Source of the DNA: Larus michahellis
Taxonomy: Eukaryota; Chordata; Aves; Charadriiformes; Laridae
Direction: 5' to 3'
NCBI RefSeq assembly: GCF_964199755.1
Contig: NC_133897.1
Span: 168,032,678 to 168,096,677 of the forward strand
Length of the DNA: 64,000 bases
The notes under the pieces are model-generated. The model had not been told where the DNA came from, made no database searches, and was given only the letters and a program-made list of their open reading frames with translations. The position numbers were made by a program, and so were the translations under genes. Positions within the stretch are counted from its first letter, which is position 1, and every line of letters begins with the position of its first letter. Below are positions 46,501 through 58,500 of the stretch, one piece after another.

Positions 46501-49500
46501 TACAGCATGGGAAGAGCAACTTAATCAGTTGGGGGTTTATTTTTATTATTATTTCATTTTTGCTTTTTCTGGGAGCAAGGCAGCCTCTTGCCTTGTACCC
46601 ATTGCTCTGCTTCCCTGTTCTGTGCAGGGTTTTGCCTCTGGCAGGGACCACGGGGTGGTGGCAGGGGGGGTTGGAACTGGGTGATCTTTAAGGTCCCTTC
46701 CAATCTGAACAATTCCATGGTTCTGTGTGATTTCATGACTTAGGCATGGGCCAGATTTCCTGGAAACAGTTTTTCACCTTGGGAACATCCATGTTCCATC
46801 TATAGAGCTGCAAGAGGAGCAAACTCAGCAGCATTCCTAGCAGATACTCAGGAGGCATTTGGGGATGGATGGTGTGTCCTCTTAACACCAATGTCCCAAA
46901 GTAGGATGGATAAGTCAGAAACAACCATCTTGACTTGCATCATCCCCCTTTTCCTGAGCATCCCACTAGAGCATGAATTTTTTCCAGCAGGTGAAAAGGG
47001 TATTTAGCAGAAGAAATTAAAAGTGTGGCTGTTCAGGTGTCCCACCTCCTGTTCTGCTTGTTCCCAGAGCGGATTACTCACAGGTTTCTTTTCCCGTCGA
47101 GGGTATTAGGTTATTTTTCTCTCTTTCTGAGGTTAGACATTTTTTGTTAATTGTAAATGCTCTGTCACTTTGAAATGCTTACCCAGCCGCCTCAGGCTTG
47201 ACTCACCAGAGCGGTAATCCTAGCATGCTCGCCAACAGCAAGCCTACGTGCCAGGGCGGCTCGTCAGCGCTGTTTCACTGGGTGAGAAAAGCAGAAATCC
47301 CCGAGGCAGAACAGACCGGGGACGCTGCAGCAACGTGGGAGCCACTGCCGCTCCTTCCCTTCCCGAGATGGATGGGTGAATGGTGTTTGATGACACCAAG
47401 CTGAGTGGTGCGGTTGACAGGCCTGAGGGGCAGGATGCCATCCAGAGGGACCTGGACGAGCTTGAGAAGTAGGCCCACGTGAACCTCATGAGGTTCAACA
47501 AGGCCAAGGCCAGGGTCCTGCATGTGGGTGGGGGCAACCCCTGGTCTCAGCACAGGCTGGAGATGGAGGGATGGAGAGCAGCCCTGCTGAGAAGGGCTTG
47601 GGGGGTGAAAAGCTGGACGTGAGCTGGCAACGTGTGCTGGCCCACATCCACAAGCCCCCCGCATACTGGGCTGCATCCCCAGCAGTGTGGGCAGCAGGGC
47701 AAGGGGGGGGATTCTACCCCTCTGCTCCACTCGGGGGAGACCCCCCTGCAATGCTGCCTCCAGCTCTGGGGCCTCAGCACAGGGGAGGCATGGAGCTGTT
47801 GGAGCGGGGCCAGAGGAGGCCCCAGAGATGCTGGCAGGGCTGTAGCCCCTCTGCTGTGAGAACAGGCTGAGAGAGTTGGGGGGTTCAGCCTGGAGAAGGC
47901 TCCGGGGAGACCTCTAGACCCCCTTCCAGTACTAAAAGGGAGCCCACAGGAAAGATGAGGACAGACTTTTCAGCAGGGCCTGCTGCGGTAGGACAAGGGG
48001 TAATGTTTTTTAAACTAAAAGAGAGGAGATTCAGACTAGATCTAAGGAAGAAATTGTTTATTGTGAGGGTGGTAAAACACTGGCCCAGGTGGCCCAGAGA
48101 GGTGGTAGAAGCCCCATCCCTGGAAACATTCCAGGCCAGGTTGGACAGGGCTCTGAGCAACCTGGTCTAGTTGAAGATGTCCCTGCTCATGGCAGGGGGT
48201 TGGACTTGATGGGCTTTAAAGGTCCCTTCCAACCCACACTATTCTATGATTCTGCGTCCATCCACGCGCTTTTCCCAGCGCATGGTCCTCCTTGGAGAAG
48301 GATTGCTGTGCTGCTGGGGACAGAGAGAGGTGCAAAGACCAGGAGAGCATCAGTGACTCCATCCTGCAGGTTCTTGCAAGGATATTAAATGTAGGACCAG
48401 GATGATCCAGGTGCAGGATTGCGTTAGAGTCATGAGGTCTCCTATGTGTAGAAAGCCAAGGGAGCCCATATCTCTACCACCCTTGGGTATTTGCTGCACT
48501 TAGAGGGTCTGTTGCAGTCTCTGAATATAATCCTGGATGTTGGTCCTTCTTCTTCTGTGCTAGAAGTAGGGATGCATGCAACATTTCCCGTGTTGCATGC
48601 ATCCTCCCCAAATTCTTCCCTATCAGGGATGCTCAGCTTTTCCAAGGCGCTGCTTGTTTGCTCTGGTTTAAAAAGAAAACAGCATCAGCAGCAACCCCAA
48701 AACCCTGCCCAGGCCAAACAAAAGCCTCTTTGTTTGCTCTAGGCATTGGATTCAAGCGGAAATCTTGTTAAGGAAGGAGCGATAATGGCTTTTCTGCAGT
48801 AATTATAGCTCTTGATGCTGTTTATTCAGTATGAACAGATGAAAATGTGGGTGCAACCTCCCTGCCCCGCTCCCCATGTTTTTGCAACTTTCTTTGCCTC
48901 TTTTCTTCCCTGGACTAATGAGTGATGTGCTAACAAGTTATCAGCAGTCTCTGGAGGTAACGAGAGGGGGCTCTTGTGCAAACTTGGACTGGCGAGGGCT
49001 TCATCCTGCCCAACCCGCTTCCCATTTCTCACTCTGCCAAACCCTTCTCATCTCTTTAAACCCTATAAACCAGACCCTTGGGAGGCCAAGGTCTGGGGAT
49101 GCCATAACGTGGCTTGGTGCCAGGGTTGGGGACATCCCTGAGGGATAGGTGGGTATTGGGGAAGACTTTTGTGGAGCTGATGTGAGGTGTGCGTACCACC
49201 ACAGGTTCCCATTCCCCATCTCTGGATACAGGAGTTGAACAACGGGTCCAGCTCTGGGGCTCTTTGCAGAGCAGCAACACTGTAATTTTCTGTGTGCTCC
49301 AGGCTCTGCTGCTTAGACAGGCCATTACTTCTTGGCAGCAGAAAACTGAAAAAGCCATTAAATCCCCCAAAAGATGGTCCTTCCTGGCTCTCATCCTGCA
49401 GCGTTTCTTCCTCGGTGCTGCACAACTGCCCTGTTTCAATGTTGAAACACAAACCACTCCCCAACTGGGTGTTCCCAGAGTCGTCGTCACCTTCAGCATT

Positions 49501-52500
49501 TTACAATATCAAATGGGCTCTGCGATAAGAGCTATTATTAGACAACTGCTTTTAATAGAGGTAGAAAATTTCAATATCAGGTGCAGGGGTACAGCCCAAG
49601 CAAGTCCTTATCAGCGCCGAAGCCCAGATTAGCATGTAGAAGTGGGTGAATCCATGACCTATGCTCCCATCACACCCGGTTCCCGAGGGCTGGTAATTAA
49701 AGCAGCTTCGTTGTTGAAGTTGATTTGGGCACTATTGTACTTGCTACAGAGAGAAAAGCAGAAGCTGGATGAATAAGGCTAATGGTTTCACATTCTTTTC
49801 ATATCATATATGAAATATATGATATGAAAAATATATTCTGTTTTCTGCATGCCTCTGCTCTCACACTGCCGTTCCAAATATAACATTGGGAATTTTTGTT
49901 GACATAATACGAACGTTGCTGTGCAGAGTCGGGTCCTCTTCTACATTTACCCTTTAATAGGAGCAGCAGAAGCCCAGGGCAAAGAGCTGCTTCATTTTAA
50001 TCCCTCCAAGGCTTTTAAACCAACCACCAAATAGGTTGCTGTCTTCTTCTAGTGAGTCCATCAGCGTCCCCATGATCCCTTTGGGCCTGAAGGAGACGAA
50101 GGAGCTGGATTTGCTGGTACCGCTAAAGGTGAGCATCGAGGTTTCATTCGCTTGATGCAATGTATGACGATGGAGGGAAGTGACCGTTTACTTTGGGTAC
50201 GATTGGGTGCTGTAGAGGAGATGCTGCAGCAGCTGCAGAAAGTTTTCTATTTTAGAACAGTTGCAAAAAACTAGATTTATGGGGAGGAGCTGAACTTAAA
50301 ACACAGCAAAGTGGGAGATGAGGGTCTGGAGAGCAAGAGCCAGGCAGGGGAGGAGATGGCTTTCCCTGGCACAGGTTTTCTTGCAGAGAGAGCTTGCAAA
50401 CTCTCTGTACAGAATTGCTGAAAGTCATCCTTTAAATCTTGAATATCTATTCCCAAGGGTGACTCAGGGCATTTTTTTCTCTTGTTTCCCCATCCAGGAT
50501 CTCATCAGTGAGCACTATGGAGAGGAGGGTGTCTTGTTTGAAAAGGAAATCAAAGAGTTCATGGAGCTACGGCAGGTCGGTGTCCCTTGAGTTGCAAAGT
50601 CTTTCTTTGGCTTGTTCAGAAACGCTCTCTGGAGGTGTCCCATTTTGCTCCAGGGTCCCCCCAGCCTTTCTCCAAACTGCACCCTTACCCTTGTGTCTTG
50701 GGGTGAAGGATTCCCGCACTAGAGCTCCTCAGTGCTTAGTTCATAGGTTACAAAATATTACAGACCATTCAGTAATTGTTTTCTTTCCCCATCCTTTAAC
50801 GCTGCACTAACCTAGAACTGAATAGCAATAAAAGTTATAATGCAATCCATTACTTGTTTATGAATATTAGTTCACCCCCAGCGAGGCTAAATGACCGCTA
50901 GCGCTTGGAGAAGAGGAAATATAAAACAGTCTGGCAAAGGTGAATTTTCATAAGTAACTTCAGGTTTTGCCTTGCTGTGAAGCTTTGATCTGGGAGAGCG
51001 GAAAGAAAGAGGCTTGCTCAAGCCCTTGTGAAGGGCCTGATCCTGCTCTTCAGGCTGTGGGAGGGGGAGCCCTGCAAAGCCAGAAGCTGGGAAAAGCCCT
51101 GTGGTTACAACTAGGCGTTAGGAGAGCTCTGACCCTCCTCCCTGTGTCAGGTCAAAAGCTCAAGGGCTCTTTTATTAAGAGCAAAAAATCCTATTTCTTC
51201 CCTAGTATTTATTGCAACAGACTTTGCCTGAATTTCCCTCTTAAAAAAATAATAATCCCATCTTGGCTTAGGCAAGTGTTACCATCAGGTTGGTTCCCAG
51301 GCTGCTGGCTCTGGATTTGGGTACCCCAGCACTGAACTTGTGCCGGGGGACCGCCTCCTGCTGCTGCGCTGCCTCTCATGCACTATTGATCTAATCCTAT
51401 TGATCATATCGATCTGATCCTATTGATCTAATAACTGAGGTGGAGTTTCTCTCCCCTGGGCTGGCCAGCATGTGCAGCTCTGTAAATCTGACATTTTCTT
51501 CCTGTTTCCTCCCCTCTCTTCCCACCCACATGTCTCCTCTCCCATCCCCGCAGGCGATGCGCACCCCAAGCCGCAACGAAGCTGGGCTTGAGCTCTTGAT
51601 GGAATATTACAACCAGCTCTACTTCCTTGACAGCCGTTTCTTCCCTCCCACCAAAAACCTGGGTGTCTTCTTCCACTGGTTGGTGCAGCTTTCCCCATCC
51701 CACCCGGGGCATCATGAGTGGGGAGGGAGCCAGAGCCAAGCCTCCACAATGGGATCACTGCCTCGGCAGCAAAGCTGGTGTTGGTGGATGCAGAGAGCTG
51801 GGTTTTCCCTTTGTTCTGGGCTTGCTGTTGCCCTAGGCGAGTTGGTTAGGGGAGGCAGGGGAAAGTGTGTGCCCCGTGGGGATGAGCCATTGTCGCAATG
51901 GTGGCTGCGAGCCCACACAGAGTGCTGAGAACCCTCCAGGTTCCTCCTGCATCTGTGGGCAAGTACTCGGGGATGGGCAGCTGTTGACTCTTTCCTTCAC
52001 CAGGTACGACTCCCTGACGGGGGTCCCGTCCCACCAGCGAGCACTGGCCTTCGAGAAGGGCAGTGTGCTCTTCAACATCGGAGCCCTGCACACCCAGATC
52101 GGAGCGCGGCAGGACCGCGCATCCCTGCCGGGCCTCAACCAGGCCATCGATGCCTTTCAGAAGGCGGCCGGTATGTGGGTTTCTCCGTTCCCCAGCTCCC
52201 CATGGGCATGCAGGCAGCATTTCCACAGGGTGGGAATAATCCTCATGAGTGCAAGAAGGGGAGGGAGCAGTTGTGCAAAGAGGGATGGTGCCAGGACATC
52301 TCCAAGAGACCATGAAACAAGCACAAGTTGGCCCCACACTGCTTCTGTCAGTTATGAAGACAAGCTGGGATGACCCAACAGCCACCCAAAGGGCTCTCTC
52401 CTGCCACATGGCTGTAGGGGTGTCCCAGCTGGGGAGAGGAGAGATGCTGATCCGTCTGCGAGCAGCCGGAAAAAAAGGGACCTTGGGACTGTGATGACCC

Positions 52501-55500
52501 AGGGCTTTGGAGAAGAAAGCTGTGGGCACAAGGATGGTTTAGGTAACAAGGAAGGGACCCGCAACATTTTTACCCACTGGTTATGGTGGGATGTTTGATG
52601 TGTGAGCTGCATTGGTGGCTCTTCTCATCCTGTGCCGCCGGTGGGGAAACCTCCATGGTCAGAAAGCCTGATCCTCCTGCTTACAAGCCCAGCTGCTACC
52701 AAGAGCTTCTGCCTCACACAGGTGCCTTTAACTACTTGAAGGAAAACTTCTCCAACGCTCCCAGCCTGGATATGAGCGCTGCTTCCTTGAACATGCTGGT
52801 GCGATTGATGGTTGCCCAGGTCCAGGAGTGCGTCTTTGAGAAGATGACCTTGCTGTGCACTCAGCATGACTTCCTCTCCCGGCTGCAGCTTGCCCAGGAG
52901 GCAGCAAGGGTGAGCACCTCAGAGAGGAGAGGACTCAGTGGGACTGCCACTACTGGAGAGGCTCCTTCTGTGGTCAGCAGAACCCCCCAGGAGAGGACAG
53001 CCTGCTGTCACTGTCTCCTGATGGATGTCCAACATCCCACCCCGTGACTTGTCTCTTGACATCCCACAGGTAGAAGACGTCTACTCGCTGGTGCACCAGA
53101 CGATGACCCAGGCCCACGTGAAGGATTACGTTCCCTTCTCTTGGACCACCATGGTCCACGTCAAGTCGGAGCATTTCAAAGCCCTCTCCCACTACTTCGC
53201 TGCCATTGCTCTCTGCGACTGCCCCGGTGAGTGTTAGAGCTTGGAAACAGCTCCCTGCTCAGCCAAGTGCTGGCTCTGCGTAGTAGCCTGGTATTTGGGA
53301 GGCAATGCAAAAAAGAGGTGAAGGGACACATGCACAGGGTAAAGGGATACAAAACCTAAAGTTTTTGGGATGCTCTGAGCTGTTGATCTCACGTATTGAC
53401 TCAGCGATTCATGCACAGGGCAGATTTCTCCTATATTTCTGGTTTGCAAAGTCCTTCCAAGAAGGTGAGCAAAAAGGTGCTGTAGGGATATCACCTGCTG
53501 TCCCTTTTGGGACTGGGTGGGTAAATGGGGGGATCAGCTGCCTGCTGACCACACGTGTGCTGGTGTCTTTGGCCGGGCATCCTCCCGAGGCACCCCGGTC
53601 CATGTGGCTGGCCAGCGAGGAGTTAAAAAAATAAAAATAAAATGAGAAAAATTCTGTTCTGGGCTACTCAAATTTAATTGCCAGCCTCGTGGCCAGCTGC
53701 TCTGGGCATCCCAGGGTGGTGGGGTGCTGGCAGCAGAGTACACGTGGCTGTGCCGGATCCAGGCTTACATGGTTCCGGGGAGCCAGCTGGAGCGTGGACG
53801 TGGGATGCAACCCATGATCTCCATCTGTGCCATCACCGACAAGTGATTTCGGGTCAGGCTGAGGATCTGCAGGCGGGCAGGCGATGCATGCTGTGACCTG
53901 TGGTGCTGACCCATCACTTGGTGGGGTGGCTGAGGACAGGCTGAGGGACTTCTTGGGGGATGGCTGCCGAAAGCAGTGTCGTGCCAGTGATGGCAATGTC
54001 TGCCAGACTGTCCCAGCATCCTCCCCCGCTCCGGAATCTGCCTAAAATCTTGCTGCCGGGCTTGTGCTATGTGGGTGTTGCAGAAGCAGGATTGAGCAAG
54101 GAGAGTTGCTGGGGCAGAGACGGGAAAGAGTGGGGTGCTGTGGGGCTGGAGCAGACAGAAAAGGGAGAGGATGATGATGGTGCTGGGTTTGCATGAGGTT
54201 GCAAAGGACAGGGCAAACCTCTCCCCTAAAATTTTTAGGCTGTTTGCCTGTCCTGGTAACCTTAGGTGCTGGGGGAAACACAAATCTGCAGGAGATCCCT
54301 AATTTAGGGGTTTAGGTTGTTTTTTTTCCATTCCATCTAGAGCACGCTGTTGAGATCTTACGTGCTCACTCACTGCCTCTCCAAGCATACCCTGACCCTG
54401 TTGTTCCAAGTAACAACTATTTTGCTTCCGTAACCAGCTGGAGGTAAACTCCTTACGCTGCAGTTTAATCCTCCCAGGGATGCAGGCATGGAGAGGGTTG
54501 GCGTGGGGAAAGCCAGCCCTGTAGCTGCTGGTTTCCAGACCACTGTGTGCCTTTGCTGGGTGTGCTCACCAGGCTTTGGAATTTACTTCCGTCTGGACCA
54601 GCAGGTGTACAAGGTTCCCTAGAGCCCTTTGGGTTGCTTCCTATTGCACCCTGTGCCCAGGAGAGGAGGTTCCATGCATCCCTGAGTTCCCTGTGAGCCA
54701 AAGGGGATTAGGATCAGCTTTGGTTGGAAATAGGGGCATAAAAATCACACGTACCAACAAATCACCCCAGCACCGTGCTTGGAGCGCCTGTGCAAGCTGT
54801 ATCCATCTCAGTTTCTCCATTGAAGGACCCCCACGGTTGCACCACCAGTTCTCTGCCCATGCAGGGGTCCCAGGCACAGCAAGGAGGGCTCAGCTCCCAA
54901 ATTACACTTTAATCTGCCCATCTCTTGTGCTTTAGTTGTTGTCTGACTTGGATCCATGTCACTAACCTCCAGAGGGGAAAACCCAGGGATCTTGATTTCC
55001 AATCCTACTTCCAGTCCAGATCAAAGGAGGGAAGGAGGCAAAAGAGTCAGGTACTTGTGCTGTGCACTGGACAAATTCTGCACTTGGTTTCAAAGCCTAG
55101 TAGAGCCTTGAATGTGATAACTCATCCCTCTCTATCAGTGATGGCTTGGTCGCCATTGCAGGCTGTGGTTGGGTGAGAGGAAGCTGCTGCTGAAGTTATA
55201 AGGGCCACCTGAGCATGGATGTGGCTTCCTGGTCCCCTTGTCCCCACCACTATTGGGGGTCCATGTGGCTAAGCAGCACCCTGACTTCTCTCTAAGCCCA
55301 TCCCCACCCAAATTTTTCACACAGCGGCATCCGATGCTGAACTGCCAGAGCAGGAGAAGGCTTTTATCCAGTTCCATGTCACCATGCCAGAGGGACCATC
55401 TCTCCGCATCCTCCTGCAGGACCCCGAGGAGAGGAGGAAGCTGGGTAAGTGCATCCATGGGGCAAAGCCCCCAGTTCTTGTGATGAAAGCTCGATGCACA

Positions 55501-58500
55501 GACAGTGAGCCCCACCATAACCCTACCCATGTAGGCATGGTCTCCACGAAGGAATGTGATGAGCTGTTGGGGGATCTCTCCATGCAAAGACACCTTTTTT
55601 GGGACTTTCTTTGGAAAGAACCTCTCCTGGGAAGGCAGAAAAGTGTCACAGTTCCCTATTAGGGTGTCGAGGACCAACTCATGGTGCTTGCACTTACCTG
55701 TCCAGCTGAGTTTGACAGTAAAACCTCAGATGCCAAGGTGTCCTGTGCCAGGTGATGTCATCTAACTCAGCATGGAGAAATCTGTAGGGGCACCGAGATC
55801 CTGGAAGCTCCTTGGCTTGGGCTTGCTGCTGACTTGGCTCGATGACAAGAAGACGCAGCAGATGCCAGGGGGTGGCTTTTTTAGCTGCATCAAAAGTCTT
55901 GGGAGACGAGAGCTTCCTCCCATGCGGATTTTCAGCTTCAGGGGAAAAACAGAGCGTTGCTTATTCAGCTGAAGTCGTGTTTTGGCAGCCCCTCCCCAAC
56001 AAGGCTGCAACAAGAGCAAGCTCAGCGCCCTGATTTTGGGGTGTTGTCTCCTGTTTGCCTCCCCCATAAGCTGTCTCCTGGTGTTCTTTCCCCTCATTGC
56101 ACACATGTGAAAGGAGACAGGTCCCACCAGGAATGAGTTTGTCATGTCACCGACCCCAGCAAAGTCCTCCTGACTGCTCAGCCAGATTTTACTGCTGGGG
56201 ATGGAGGACGTGCATGAGAAGACTCCTTACATGAACCCCCAAACCAGAGCGTTATGGTAACACCACCCCAATACCCTCAGCCGCTGTCTGGTTTCCCGGT
56301 TTGCGTCAACCCAGCTCTCAGCTCTGCCTGCTCTTTTTTTGGGGGGACGGGCTCCGTTCAACGTCCACTGGTGAAAAATGAACGCGCAGATGCCAGCCTC
56401 AGCTCTGGTTTTGGTTACAGGAAAGGAAGAAACTTGCATCATTAAAATCATCTTCCCAAAAGGATATTTTTTTCCCCCTTCCCTTGTCTCCTAATCTTAT
56501 TACGTTTTATCATACACAGGATATTCCACCACCTTCAACAGAGTGGAGCCAAAATCTTGCACAACTTCCATGCTCAACTTCTATTCCCAGTGATCTCTCT
56601 AAAATAGCAGGAGTTGATAATATTCAATAAAACATAGTTTCTTTCTTGTCCGTGGATGGAGCTGGCTGTGAATGCTTTGATAAAATATGATTGATTGCAT
56701 TTGATACAATTATTTTGGAGAGTCACTTCCTCTCTGGTTTCCATCCAGCCTCGATATTTCTGCGACTTGTCATGGGGAAAAGCAAAGGTCTTCAGGCCAC
56801 TGGCTGTGGTTCTCATAAGCCTGAAGCAAATTCCGACCATCTCCCTGGGTTATGTTGCCACCGTGTGTCCTAAAACTGGAAATGCTACAGGCACACGTGT
56901 TTCTATGATACGTGTGTGCGTGTATATACATGTATATATATAGCTTTTTCGGTAGTTTAGCATTGGATACGGGTATCTTGGTTGCAGTCTCTCGCAAAGG
57001 AGATGTTTGCATTGATATCCGTGGGTTATCGTGATTTCGTCTCTTCTGGCCATTTTTCGGCTGCTCCGTTTTCGCAAGGATGGAAACACGTTGAAGGCAA
57101 GTTGAGAGGAGCAAAGCAAGAGCAGGTGCTGAAGAGGGTGGACAGCAGGACCTGGAGGGCAGGGAGAAGGCTTTGCTTAACCTAGAAAAGAGGGAGATGT
57201 GTTGCATCTTCCTGAAGCTAAAAGGCTGTCACCAGGAGGACCGGGCTCAATTGTCCTCTGTGTCCCCCACTGTGGGGCCACAATGCGATGGAGAGAAGTT
57301 AATTTGTGGAGGAGATTGAGGTTAAGCGTTAGGAGGTGTAACGTGGTGGCGGCTCCTTTGCCGGCAGTTTTTGGGAACATCTGCCAGCTCTGCTGCCGGC
57401 GCCAGGGGAGTGAAGTAGGTCACCCTTCAAGGTCCCTTCCCAGCCCTACATCGGGGGCTCGAGCTGACGGCTGGGACCTACTCCATTTAGCGCACGTTGA
57501 ACGCCTGGCAGGCTGCGAACGTGACTGGGCTGTCCCTGAGTCACGTCGGGTGACACAGCCGCAGAGGCTGCTGTCATCCGTGGGCAGCCGAGTGAACAGA
57601 GAGGGAACAGCGGCGGGGCTGCTCCACTCTGCTCGGGCTGCGATCTCTCTGCTCCCTTGCAGGCAAAGCTCATCTGAAGAAAGCCATCATGAAGCACGAG
57701 GAAGCCATGAGGATCCACGGCTTGTGCAAGATCCTGCGGAAGATGGATATCCTCCAGGAGGTCCTCTCCTTTGCCCACAAACGCTCGCTGAGCAAATATT
57801 CAGAAATCGACCATGAGGAGGACTTCTTTGAAACAGGAGATGCCCCGGACATTCACCGTAAGTGTTTCTTTGGGTGTGCAGCTGGAGAGGGGGTTTGTGG
57901 CAGGTTGCATGGGGTGGGCAAACTCCACGGTGAGTTTGTGGCATGTCGCTGTGGACCAGAGCTCCCTGCACAGTGGTGGAGCATCACGGGTGGGAGTGGG
58001 GGCTCCAGGCTGCGTGTCTGGCAACTGCCTGAGCAGGTCCCAGCTCTTATGGGTCACACCATCCCTTCTCGGGGGGCGTGATGTAGAGGCAGCACCTGCT
58101 GCAACTACCTGACCCTGGCATATGTGCTTTTCTCTCCATACCACTAGCCAAAACACTCCAGAAACCAGAGATAAAATCCCCCAACTTCTCCCAGGTGAAG
58201 GTGACCGACCTCTTCCACAGGCTGGTACGTACAGCTATGGGATGGAGGTTGCCCCAAGGGAGCAGTCGTCTCTTCCTCCTCCCCTGCATGCTCTGCTTGC
58301 CTGGTTTCCTTCCTCCCCGCAGCCTCTTCTCCCTCTCCCGGTGCAGCTGCTGTGCTCATAGGCGGTTTTCCAGGGAGGATGAGTTGCCTCCTTGCAGGCA
58401 GGGACCCGTGCAGGAGGAGGGATGGGAGGGCGCAGATCTGTCTCTGCAAGACCTAAATGGGTCGTGAAGCTCCTCTGGTGCATGGGAGAGTGGGCACAGG

